Part shown: positions 1 through 8,282 of the stretch, one piece after another
Position numbering within the stretch: position 1 is the stretch's first letter
Layout: the number at the start of each line of letters is the position of its first letter
Assembly: GCA_003427395.1 (NCBI GenBank)
Contig: BFEA01000480.1
Span: 232,689 to 260,990, forward strand
Reading direction: 5' to 3'
Source: Chara braunii
Taxonomy: Eukaryota; Streptophyta; Charophyceae; Charales; Characeae
DNA length: 28,302 nucleotides
Program-made: the position numbers and the translations under genes
The notes under the pieces: model-generated
The model's input: the letters and a program-made list of their open reading frames with translations, nothing else
Told to the model about the DNA's origin: nothing
Databases searched by the model: none

Positions 1-445
1 CTGCAGCATGCAGCATGTCAGTGGCGGGGAGCACAAGGGCAGATGCTGACCTCCAAAAAAAAAAAGTAGTAGTAATTTTATTGGAATACAAGAGTTTTTT
101 CTTTTCGAAATCCGAATAGAAAGGGTACACGTTGTTTTCGAATACAACGTGTACGTTTTCTACTCGAGGAAATCTGCTATTTGAGAAAAGTGCACCCGCG
201 TTGTTTCAATTTTCAAGAAACCATGACCTCCTCGGCCTCCTACGGGCAGCTACTGGTCCTACACGGTTCTGGCCCTTGCAAGGCCCCAAAACCTCAAAAT
301 GCCCACCCTCAGGACGACCACCGACGTTGAAATTTGATTGACGTTGAAATGTCTCGGGGGGAAAACGCAACCCTGATGGGCTGCGAACACGATAAGGCAT
401 AATGAATACTCGTCTTCACATCCAGATCATACATATCTCGCCATT
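1..445. other. Unassigned AT-rich stretch with one hairpin
   Basis: I see no convincing gene here. The only clear structure is an inverted repeat at 117-162: GTACACGTTGT at 125-135 and ACAACGTGTAC at 144-154 pair perfectly around an 8-base loop. Weaker outer pairing of TAGAAA with TTTCTA extends the stem. Short open frames on both strands around 132-400 overlap each other and resemble no family I know. Confidence 0.5.
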
Positions 446-671
446 GATAGAGCTTCATGTTTCTGCTCGATTGATAATGAATATTAATGATCATATACAT
501 CATATCGTGCCTAGCGTTTCGTGATTAGATAGAGCTTTGTGTTTCTGCTTGATTGATAAACATCACACACATCATATCGTGCCTAGGGTTTCGTGATTAG
601 ATAGAGCTTCGTGTTTCTGTTTGATTGATAAACATCACACACATCATATCGTGCCTAGGGTTTCGTGATTA
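446..671. repeat. Tandem repeat, three units of about 72-82 bp
   Basis: Three successive units begin with GATAGAGCTT at 446, 528 and 600. Each continues through a TTTCTG-GATTGATAA segment, CATCATATCGTGCCTAG and TTTCGTGATTA. The last two units are nearly identical, whereas the first carries about 10 extra bases in the middle. No coding function is apparent. Confidence 0.85.
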
Positions 672-784
672 GAGTTTAATTGATATAGAATAAAGACAGA
701 TAGATTGGAGGTAGTCTTATATGGATTGTTGTACATAAATAGACAATTTCTGACTGTAGGACATAGTTACATACCATTGTATAT

Positions 785-1170
785 GGACACTGGACCCGAT
801 TTCCAGCTATAGGACATAGTTACATACCATTGTATAGGGACACTGGACCTGATTTCCAGCTGACACAAATCACATCATTGAAACACACATCACATCTAGG
901 TTAGGGTTCCATCTGATAGAAAAGATTGAGATCGATGCCTTAGATTGTTTAGAAGATACTGTAGATCAGATGGACAGGGTCTCCCACCATTTGACATATA
1001 TTGTTTAACGTGCATATTTAGGCAGTTGGACATATCAATACATCTCTGCATAGACAGTGGACCCGTTTTCCAGCACATACTCGCACACCATTGTACAGGG
1101 ACGCAGGACCCGATTTCCAGCAGATACATGCTCATCATTGTACAGGGACGCTGAACCCGGTTTCCAGCAG
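785..1170 (+). repeat. Array of five copies of a small retroposon hairpin
   Basis: Related hairpin modules of the form GGGAC-[CTGGA]-loop-[TCCAG]-C occur at 785-808, 837-861, 1053-1074, 1098-1122 and 1145-1169. Most are preceded by a CATTGTA-type segment, giving units of roughly 50 bp. The last unit runs into the poly(A)-ended tail at 1145-1311. Single modules of this kind occur elsewhere in the window at retroposon 3' ends, so this is local amplification of that module. Confidence 0.7.
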
Positions 1171-1280
1171 GTGTAGCTCCCCACCAATAGATGGAGCCTT
1201 CGACATCGGAGCCTACTTACCGAGGATGCTCTTATCACCTCGTTAAGTAGGTTTCTCGTATACGAAGTTTCTTTAAATAC

Positions 1281-1311
<31 letters not shown>
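1145..1311 (+). mobile_element. Poly(A) retroposon tail, copy A (SINE or truncated LINE)
   Basis: Order: first hairpin (1145-1169), second hairpin GCTCC...GGAGC (1176-1196), a long third hairpin (arms 1212-1225 and 1238-1251) and 27 A's (1285-1311). Other copies of this tail in the window end in the same order, and the LINE at 8283-10396 ends with the first two elements plus poly(A). In the third hairpin the loop ATGCTCTTATCA is shared with other copies while the arms are not. I could not find a target-site duplication. It may be a SINE tail or a 5'-truncated LINE copy. Confidence 0.65.
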
Positions 1312-1316
<5 letters not shown>

Positions 1317-2883
1317 CAGGTTTGCTTCTTTGTAATCCTTGGGCTGTGGATGAATCTCTTCTCCACTTGGGGCCCCTTTTTCCCTGGAGCTGCTGATAAC
1401 ACCCATCCCATCTTAGAGCATCCTTGTCTAATTCATGAACCAGCCGAGTTCTGCAGCCCCCCCCATCGTTGTCGCTATGTGTTGTCATAAACCCTTAGTG
1501 AACCCATGCATAACACCCATGAGATATCTAAGGCCTAGCGCTTTGGAATGAGACACCTCTTTATTCGTCCCTAGCGTCTCTCCTTCACCTACGATGCTGC
1601 TTATACCCCAGTCTTGTCCGAGCATGCTTGCTATCGTGGGAGTCCAAACCCCTGCTTAACCCCTACTTAACCCCTGCACTAAGCCTTGGGAACAGACCAT
1701 GGCATCACAGTACCACTGTCTCCACTCCTTCAGGCAGGCATAGAGTAATTATCTTGTGAACGGTTTCGCTCACGCCGTCGTTTACTCCCTTCAGTCTGGC
1801 AGTCGTCGCAAAGGGATTGGCGTTCCCGCCAGCTGAGACCGGGGATGTGCTCTCTCCTTCCATTGCCTTATCATCCCAGTTGCCGCCTTCCCATGACAGC
1901 TTCTGTGCTCTCCGCTCTTCTTTGGGATTTGTTACGCTGGACCCACTTTCCGGCAAGCGTGGCTCCCCACCAATAGACTGAAGCCCCCTGCGAGACATGT
2001 AGGAGTGCATGCTCTTACCATCACTGCTATCTGTTAATGTGGGTGGAATTTTCTTGTGCGAGGAACAAGCCCTCAAGGGGTCCTATCAGACATCACATGA
2101 TCTGGGTTATGGCCCCCAGCAAGTCGAGTGCCCGCCCTAAGTGAAGGCGGGCCTGAATATTCGTCAGAGGCAAAATTCGACATTTCCATATGTGGGTATT
2201 CAGGCTCTCGCAGCACGCCAGTTGGTTGGATAGACGCGTGAGCCTCACAAAGCTGCGTCATACAGTTGACCCATGCCTTGACAGTTGCGTCTGGGCACAT
2301 ACACACAAAGCAGGGCCGATACATTGGGAAGCAGGCCATCGGCCTTGGTAAAATCAGTACCGCTGACGCACCTGCCTGGGAGCCCTGCACAGATGCAGCA
2401 AACAGCCCCAAGTCTGGAGACTCAGGCCGTGCCCAACTGAAAAGGGCCCAGGCCCTCAACTGTAGTCGCGCAGGGTCTGAGGCCCAACCGGAAGCGACTG
2501 GAAGCTCCCAGCCAGGCCACATGCAGCATCCAAGAGGCTGCCACTTCCACAAAAGGAAGAGAGCAGTCCAGGCCAGGCATTCTGGCCAGTGCAGGCAATG
2601 CAGAAGTGTTGCTGCGCCATCGCTTGATGCTGCGCTGCTGCCAAGGGCGCTGACGGGGCGCGTAGTGGTGAAGTGGGGTGCTGCAGGGCAGCGGGGCGCA
2701 GGCGGCCATAGCCGGGCTGCTGGGCGCTAGGGGGTACAGCGGGTGATCTGGTGGTCTTCAAGGAGGGAGGCGAGTGTGGGGTAATCAAGGTCTGATTGAG
2801 GGTGACAAGATACGTACCTGTTGCATGAAGAGAGGCCGGTTATGGAGTTGACAGTCATGTACATTGGTCTTCGAGAGTCAAAG
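1312..2883. other. Unassigned region with one degenerate retroposon tail
   Basis: No gene is recognisable. At 1934-1988 there is an isolated degenerate copy of the retroposon tail (a CTGGA/TCCGG hairpin, then GCTCCCCACCAATAGACTG) without poly(A). The stretch 2080-2780 is GC-rich and gives long overlapping open frames on both strands. I attribute these to composition, because none shows a motif. Near 1650-1675 the string AACCCCTGCTT/AACCCCTACTT is repeated. Confidence 0.4.
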
Positions 2884-3147
2884 TGAGCCTGTTGCGTGAA
2901 CCAGCTGTAGGTAGGATAGTCCGACAGCGTAGGTTGGGCGTTGGGCGCCAAACAGAGAGGAGCAACTTTGGATATTAAGTTGGTGTGGCCTACAGGTTTG
3001 AACATTGGCTCATTACTTCATTGTATTGCTCTATATTGATGGTTTCTCGGTGCATTTTGTACTCTCTACTTGGATACGACTTCCTCGACATCTGTGTGAT
3101 TTCGCAACTTGGTTTTCTGCATATCGTTCGCACTCATATTCCTTGCA
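2884..3147 (+). repeat. 5' LTR of the 2.3 kb element
   Basis: It begins TGAGCCTGTT and ends CCTTGCA, so it has the TG...CA termini typical of LTRs. Aligned by eye with 4955-5218, it shows about 20 substitutions in 264 positions and no indels, roughly 92 percent identity. The substitutions are scattered, as expected from long residence after insertion. Confidence 0.7.
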
Positions 3148-3149
3148 AT

Positions 3150-3162
3150 TTAGTATTAGAGC
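3150..3162 (+). promoter_or_regulatory. Degenerate primer-binding site (tRNA-iMet type)
   Basis: TTAGTATTAGAGC lies two bases after the LTR end. It differs from the common plant LTR-element PBS TTGGTATCAGAGC at two positions, G to A and C to T, both typical of decay of methylated DNA. Its position next to the LTR is the main reason for the call. Confidence 0.6.
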
Positions 3163-4440
3163 TGGTTCGTGATCGCCGCTTACCTGGCACCGGCGACATT
3201 GTTACTTGGTGCGCTGATGATGCTTCATGTGCAATAAGGATACACTGGCGCTGGTTTGATTGAGCGGGGGCCAGGTAGAGGGGCCGGCCACTGGAAGGTT
3301 GTGGCAACAGCGTGGGAGCTATGGCGACAACGGGTGTATGCATGATGATGAGAGTAAGCTGACGTGGCATTTTGGCTGAGGTGGTACTGCATTGCATTGT
3401 GGGTGGTACCGAGGCTATTGAGCGGTCATCGAAATGCACGTTGGCCCAATTGGTGAGAAATTTGTGGTTGGGGGCAGCTATCTCCAGGTATGTTGTTCCC
3501 ATTCCTTATCTACCCTCTCAATCTCTTCTTACCGTGAGGAAGTGAGTCCATCTTGAGTGTCCTTTCTTTGGTGAGGAGTCGTGTGCGCTCTACCTTGAGA
3601 GACTAAATTCTTCCCGGTGGCGCATTTGGCAGGAGAGGGTGGTGCCTCTGAAGGGCCCTGGTCGAAGCACGGGTCACGGTCACCATGCCAACCCATGGGT
3701 AGTAGTACACGGAGGCCATGCTGCTTTGTCCATTGAGGCACTTTGTTATGCTGATAGTAGGGGTGTGCGGACTGACCAGTCCTACGTAGACGCTCCCAGA
3801 CCGTCTATAAACATTTCTGGTTGGGGTCTGAACTGTCCACTGGTTGTGATCGTCGTCCTGATTGCGACGTTAAAAAAATCCTGAGGACTCTCGGGGGTTG
3901 TCCTTAAATTGCCTCTTGATCACCGAGATCGGTTAGACATAAGGCTCGTTGCACGCGAGGGTAAACAAAGGGCGGGCTGGTCATAAGCATACTTCTTGGG
4001 CACATGTGTGGGCCGTGGTTGCACACCTTAGACACCGCAGGTTGATGATGCTCACAGATACGTTGGATACAGGGGAAGGGGATTCCAATTGTGAACTCAA
4101 CTGAACATCACTATTTTACCCATTGTGCATACATCTGCTCACAGTAGTCTATTTTTATTTTTGATTAGTTGGTTGACAGACTGCCGACACCTAACAGACA
4201 GCCTACAGTAAGATTGTAATCTACCATAGTCAGTTCTCCTCAAAGCTTCTAAACAGAACTAATCGGAATAGAGGTAAACTATATGTGTACATTCTGTGTA
4301 GGTGTTGTTGATGCCGCTTGATAAGTAGTCTAGGTGACTCGCCAGACATTAATTTATATTATTTATTTTTAAAACCGGTTAGATGCATGTTGCGGTAGGT
4401 CCCAAAGAGGACATTAGTGCAGACAGCGTCTGCCTAGCCC

Positions 4441-4944
4441 ATGAGTGGATCAGAAGGTGCTGAAGGGACAGCTGACGATAGGAGGCAGACATGACGGGAG
4501 ACCGGTAGGATACCCGTTGTGTTCCAGGTTCTACTACCAGGAGACGAGAGAAGGCTTAGGGTCGAAGCAAGGGACCGTAATCTAGAGTCTGCGAGAGAGG
4601 CAACAACAGCGGCTGAACGTGCAGTAGCAGCAGCAGCAGCTAGCGCAGTAGCTATGGCTACTTCTTCATCCACTTCTGCCGCGCAATCCACTGGTCAGAT
4701 GTTGGGTATGCCACTCAATGCGACCAGTTCACAGTCCATTTCCAGCACGTCACGAGCTGGCACTAGTCAGATGGCGGGTTCGCAGTTCAGCTCGCCGCCT
4801 CCACGCACGCAGGAGCAGATGGAGCTCCAGCAAGTAGAGAGGATTCGCTCAAGGCTAGAGGAGGAACTACTACTAAAAGAGAGAAATAGATTAGAGACAG
4901 GAGTGTCAAACTGGAGGGTAGGGAGGCAGACAAAGCTGCACTGA
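4441..4944 (+). pseudogene. Gag-like N-terminal fragment
   Basis: A frame of about 168 codons from ATG 4441 is interrupted by a single in-frame TGA at 4492-4494. The part after it is open to a stop at 4942-4944. The product is rich in Ala, Ser, Glu, Arg and Gln: a charged, alanine-rich and probably helical stretch, then a Ser/Thr-rich linker (ATSSSTSAAQS), then a coiled-coil-like Glu/Arg/Leu segment (RIRSRLEEELLLKERNRLE). This composition is common in the N-terminal part of plant LTR-element Gag proteins, but I see no capsid core or zinc knuckle. It stops 10 bases before the 3' LTR, which suggests that the rest of gag and all of pol were deleted. Function is inferred from context only. Confidence 0.45.
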
Positions 4945-4954
4945 AGGAGTCAGG

Positions 4955-5218
4955 TTAGCCTGTTGCGTGAACCAGATGTAGGTAGGATAGTCGGGCAGAG
5001 TAGGTTGGGCGCTGGGCGCCAGACAGAGAGGAGCGACTTTTGATACTGAGTTGGTGTGGCCTGCGGCCTTGAACATTGGCTCATTACTTCATTGTATTGC
5101 TCTATATGGATGGTTTCTCGGTGCATTTTGTACTCTCTGCTTGGATACGACTACCTGGACATCTGTGTGATTTCGCAACTTGGTTTTCTGTATATCGTTC
5201 GCACTCATATTCCTTGCA
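4955..5218 (+). repeat. 3' LTR of the 2.3 kb element
   Basis: This is the same length as the copy at 2884-3147 and about 92 percent identical by eye. It ends CCTTGCA. It is followed after eight bases (CTTGGGAC) by 21 A's at 5227-5247, an unusual neighbour for an LTR end. Confidence 0.7.
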
Positions 5219-6145
5219 CTTGGGACAAAAAAAAAAAAAAAAAAAAAGTTCTTCGACTTTTCTGTAATTACAGCACGTGTGTGACAAGACCCTTAGTGCT
5301 GTTGGTATCCCCAGGTGCCCAGCCCCCACTGCATGTTTCAGGGCCACCCTACATATGGAGGCCTGCTTATTCTGTGCTGTGTGTGAATCTGTGCTGTGTG
5401 TGAAAACAGGGACTCGGGACAAAGGTTGCAAAGGCCTGTTTGGCATTTTTGAAAACACCAATTCACATGAGCCTAAGGGCATACTCACACGGGGACCAAA
5501 AGTCTTAAAAAATTGGGGCATTTGGTTCGTTTTTTTTTAGGCATTTGGTCCCCTCGTGGTCACATGGGCGGACCTCGTCCAGAAAGGACGAAGTCGTGAC
5601 CCTGACACTTTGCACTCAGGGCAAGTGCGCCCACGGGGGAGGACAGAACAACAAGATTTTTTTTTTTTTTTTTTTTTTTTTTCAAGCCAGTATAACTCGT
5701 GGGCCTTCGCTACAACGTAAATGTTCCTGGTCGCCCTTTCAGTTGTTTGGTGGGCTGTCTTCTTCGTCTACGATTCTCTTCAATTTGCGAACATAGGAAG
5801 AAAAAAAAACGAAAGGTAATTTGAGACCACCTCCGGAGGTGATCTCAAAAAGCGTCCGCCCGCGGCCCCGCAGGCCACCGACAGAAGGGTCACCGTTGAG
5901 GCATTTGGGTAGCGAGCCTCTCCAGTGTGACCCGGAAAATGACTCAAATTTGGTGATTTTGGGTCTTTTGGTCCTCGTGTGCGTATGCCCTAAGTTGACG
6001 AAGCTAGCTTCCAAGGGTTTGCGAGCTTGCGGCTGCACTTTTTTATTTTTATTTTTATTTTTACCTTTTTCAAAGTTGCCTGCTGCGCGCTCACTACCAC
6101 CGAATGCCCAAATCCAGAAGCTTTTACCGCGTCAGAGCACTACTT
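5219..6145. other. Unassigned region with two homopolymer tails and a palindrome
   Basis: There is no recognisable gene. An A-tract (5227-5247) follows the 3' LTR. A 26-base T-tract (5657-5682) looks like the poly(A) tail of a minus-strand retroposon whose body I cannot identify. At 5820-5847 a 28-bp palindrome, TTGAGA..ACCTCCGGAGGT..TCTCAA, is perfect except at one pair. Open frames here are interrupted or contain poly-Lys/poly-Phe from the homopolymers. Confidence 0.45.
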
Positions 6146-6315
6146 AGGTTTGTGCGAACTGGGCTGGACCCATTTTCCAGCAGGTGTTGCTCCGCACCAA
6201 TAGATGGAGCCTCCCCCCAGGTGCTAGCTTTGTCTGCTCCTATCAGCACCACTAGCACTGGTGGGGGCATGTAAAAAAAAAAAAAGAAAAAAAAAAAGAG
6301 GTTTGTGTGAACTGG
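6146..6315 (+). mobile_element. Poly(A) retroposon, copy B, with target-site duplication
   Basis: The body 6163-6298 starts at the first hairpin (GCTGGA...TCCAGC). It continues with GCTCC...GGAGC (6190-6210) and a third hairpin with arms 6213-6227 and 6252-6267, and ends in an A-rich tail 6273-6297. It is flanked by AGGTTTGTGCGAACTGG (6146-6162) and AGGTTTGTGTGAACTGG (6299-6315), 16 of 17 matching, which I read as the target-site duplication. The body is only about 110 nt before the tail, so it is either a very short SINE or a heavily 5'-truncated LINE tail. Confidence 0.7.
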
Positions 6316-6560
6316 AGCTAGTAGGAGATTGCTTGGGCCTGGTATGTCGGAAGTTCCCGTGCGACGAGGCTCGTTCGACTCCGCTTCCACCGGGGCTGGG
6401 TCATGGCTCGTTCTGTTTATGAGTTTCGTTTTTTGCTGTCTCTGGGTAATGACCAAAAGCTGTTCTCCGGTATTTTCTTCCTCTGCTTCTTCTTCTTCTT
6501 CCTCTTCATCTGCGGCTTTGTTTTGCTGTGTTGTTGAAACCTAATGGCGTCTATGTGAAT

Positions 6561-6721
6561 GCATGCATATGTCATGGTCCTGGTATTTCAAATCATTTGT
6601 ATATTTCTATATGGGACGCTGGGCCCGGTTCCCAGCACGTGTTGCTCCCCACGAATAGACTGGAGCATTTGTCCCAAAAAAAAAAAAAAAAAAAAAAAAA
6701 AAAGCATGCATATGTCCATGG
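6561..6721 (+). mobile_element. Poly(A) retroposon, copy D, with target-site duplication
   Basis: Body 6578-6703. It starts TCCTGGTATTTC, has the first hairpin in the form GCTGGG-CCCGGTT-CCCAGC, then GCTCC...GGAGC, then TTTGTCCC and 28 A's (6676-6703). GGGAC just before the hairpin can pair with GTCCC just before the tail. The flanks GCATGCATATGTCATGG (6561-6577) and GCATGCATATGTCCATGG (6704-6721) form the target-site duplication. The same body, with the same 5' start, recurs at 11938-12047. Confidence 0.75.
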
Positions 6722-7712
6722 CTAGACCTGGTGCCTGTCACGACTGTTCGGTCCAAAGTTCCCCTCGATACTAAGTAGGGGTAATGGTCCAGAGTGCTGG
6801 TCACACTTAGGTAGGATAGTAGAGATAGGGGGTGCGCTAGGAGTATTGACGTGAGGATGGGATGGGAGGTCGCCTCGTTCCCTCAGGACAACCATGGCTG
6901 ACCGCTCCAGGCGATCAATGTGTGCCTAGTAACTGGCCTCTACAACACCCTGGGCTTAAAAAAAAAAAGAAAAAAAAAAGAGGTTTCTGTAAACTGGCGG
7001 TTTAAACCACCAGTCCTTTAGACCCTTCTGAACACGGCTGACAGTTTTTCATCATCAATGATGAATTTAACTGGGCGCAGGTGGGCCCAAAAACCGGCCA
7101 ACGAACAGGCACATTTTGCTCTCTGACTGGTGGCTGAAACCCTGCGATCGCTGTGTCAGACAGAATCCACATGCTTGACGCAGACACACAGCAGAGGCCA
7201 TACTTTCTGACAGGGGCTACATGACGGATGCCCTAACCAGCCAGATGGAGTAGGACTTTGAGTTTCATACGTTTTCTAAGGGTCAGATGATGTGTACAGT
7301 GCCTTTTTTTTTTTTTTTTTTTAACGCAGATACAACCTCTGACAGGTCTAGAACTGGAATATGCAAATTGACTGCAGTGGCTCCACGTCTCCAAAAAGGG
7401 TGTGGGTGTGTGCTCGGATACGGCTATTGCTCAATGTCTGTTTTTGCACCATGCTTGCCGGTGATAAGCAACCGGACTGGTGGGCCCCAGAATAGAAGGG
7501 GCGGTCTCTGTGTGTGAAAAATAAAAAAAATAAAAAAATTCTAGGCTGTTTTTTTCCGGGCGCCCGGGCACCCAACTTATGCCCGGGTACACGCCCTGGT
7601 GCCCGACTGGGCATGACCACCGGGCAGGGTTCTGGACAGCCCCAGCTCAAAAAAAAAAAATCAAAAAAATCCGAGAAACAAATATGTTGTGCAGAATTGA
7701 GATACAAACGAC
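6722..7712. other. Unassigned region with A- and T-tracts and a GC-rich palindrome cluster
   Basis: No gene is recognised. An A-rich tract (about 6958-6980) is followed by GAGGTTTCTGTAAACTGG, closely matching the junction after retroposon copy B. Next to it is a palindrome ACTGGCGGTTTAAACC-ACCAGT (6993-7014). A T-tract at 7304-7322 may be another minus-strand poly(A). At 7556-7640 the motif GCCCGGG and related GC palindromes occur several times between A-rich tracts. Confidence 0.4.
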
Positions 7713-7733
7713 TTTTTTTTTTTTTTTTTTTTT

Positions 7734-7804
7734 GGACCATTTCTCGATTTATGCGTGTCATCCTTGCGCAGGGGCCATGCTAATCTTCTCTGTATCGCTC
7801 CAAT
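7734..7804 (-). pseudogene. 5'-truncated U6 snRNA retropseudogene
   Basis: Read on the minus strand, this stretch matches U6 snRNA from ATTGGA-CGATACAGAG through GATTAGCATGGCCCCTGC and AAGGATGACACGCATAAATC to the 3' end GAGAAATGGTCC, which is the plant form of the U6 3' end. The 5' stem-loop (about the first 26 nt) is missing, so it cannot be a functional snRNA gene. It is followed on the same strand by 21 A's (7733 down to 7713). The flanking 12-mers ATACAAACGACT (7702-7713) and ATACAAATGACT (7803-7814) match at 11 of 12 positions. The poly(A) tail and target-site duplication show LINE-type retroposition of a tailed U6 RNA. U6 in cells forms part of the spliceosome core; this copy is a fossil. 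Confidence 0.88.
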
Positions 7805-7814
7805 ACAAATGACT

Positions 7815-8282
7815 TTGGCTGAGAGTCACATTATAATTCCTCACAGAATCGGAGGTAAGAAAGAAAATAACAGAATTACACAAAGGCACCCCCCTTTAAA
7901 CCCCTTTAGCCCCTTTAAAACCAATTTATACCCCCCTGCCCCCCCCTTGACATCCCACTCGCAAAAAAAGACATGAGCCTAGATTTGGGGTCCTCTGGGA
8001 GAGCACAGAAAACCACCAAAAAAGAAAAAAAGAAAAAAAAACTTTTTTTAAGTTCTTGGGGGGTAACTAGGGCGCAGTCACGGAAGCAGTTTGTAAATGC
8101 ATTTCGAATCGCCTCTTTGGAGTCCAGTACCGTCCCAAGATTCAACTGCAGTCGAAACTCTTGACATGCACAAAAGTCGCAAGGTCGAGTTTGCAACGAC
8201 AATTCTGTGAATGCTGGAAATGAAGAGCGGGTTGGATCGGGGCGCTTAACGCACGCGCGCGCTCGGTCACTCCAGGTTCTAG
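7815..8282. other. Unassigned stretch before the LINE
   Basis: It contains a C-rich stretch (7889-7945) of CCCCTTTAAA-like strings and A-rich tracts at 8021-8041, then mixed sequence. I see no gene or clear repeat. The 5' end of the LINE fragment is not marked by a visible target-site duplication, so the boundary at about 8283 is only the start of recognisable coding similarity. Confidence 0.35.

Larger units (their letters stand above)
2884..5218 (+). mobile_element. Non-autonomous LTR retrotransposon (LARD-like)
   Basis: Two direct repeats of exactly 264 bp (2884-3147 and 4955-5218) bracket about 1.8 kb. Directly after the first repeat lies a sequence close to a plant initiator-Met tRNA primer-binding site. 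The internal region carries a gag-like frame near its 3' end but no protease, reverse transcriptase or integrase. This is the layout of a non-autonomous LTR element that depends on another element's enzymes. I found no matching target-site duplication (CAAAG before, CTTGG after), and the second LTR starts TT rather than TG. A chance large duplication is the main alternative, but the PBS argues against it. Confidence 0.65.

Noticed and set aside
1145-1311. Retroposon tail as a hammerhead-type ribozyme
   Set aside because: The CUGANGA and GAAA core elements required for a hammerhead are absent, despite the several hairpins.
1035-1488. Open frames on the minus strand with runs of Phe
   Set aside because: The Phe runs come from reading the poly(A) tail of retroposon copy A in reverse; there is no protein motif.
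2073-2788. Long overlapping open frames on both strands (for example 2073-2552 minus and 2266-2730 plus)
   Set aside because: They overlap one another in a GC-rich stretch, show no domain or biased pattern and no start or splice context; composition explains them.
2879-5223. 5-bp target-site duplication for the 2.3 kb element
   Set aside because: CAAAG before and CTTGG after do not match in direct orientation; no duplication is claimed.
6578-6610. TTTCAAATC as a tRNA-type B box in the short retroposon
   Set aside because: The leading GG of the B box is absent and no A box lies at the proper distance upstream; not enough to call a tRNA-derived SINE.
7889-7945. CCCCTTTAAA-like strings as interstitial telomere
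   Set aside because: The spacing and composition vary and do not match TTTAGGG or TTTTAGGG arrays; probably a low-complexity stretch.
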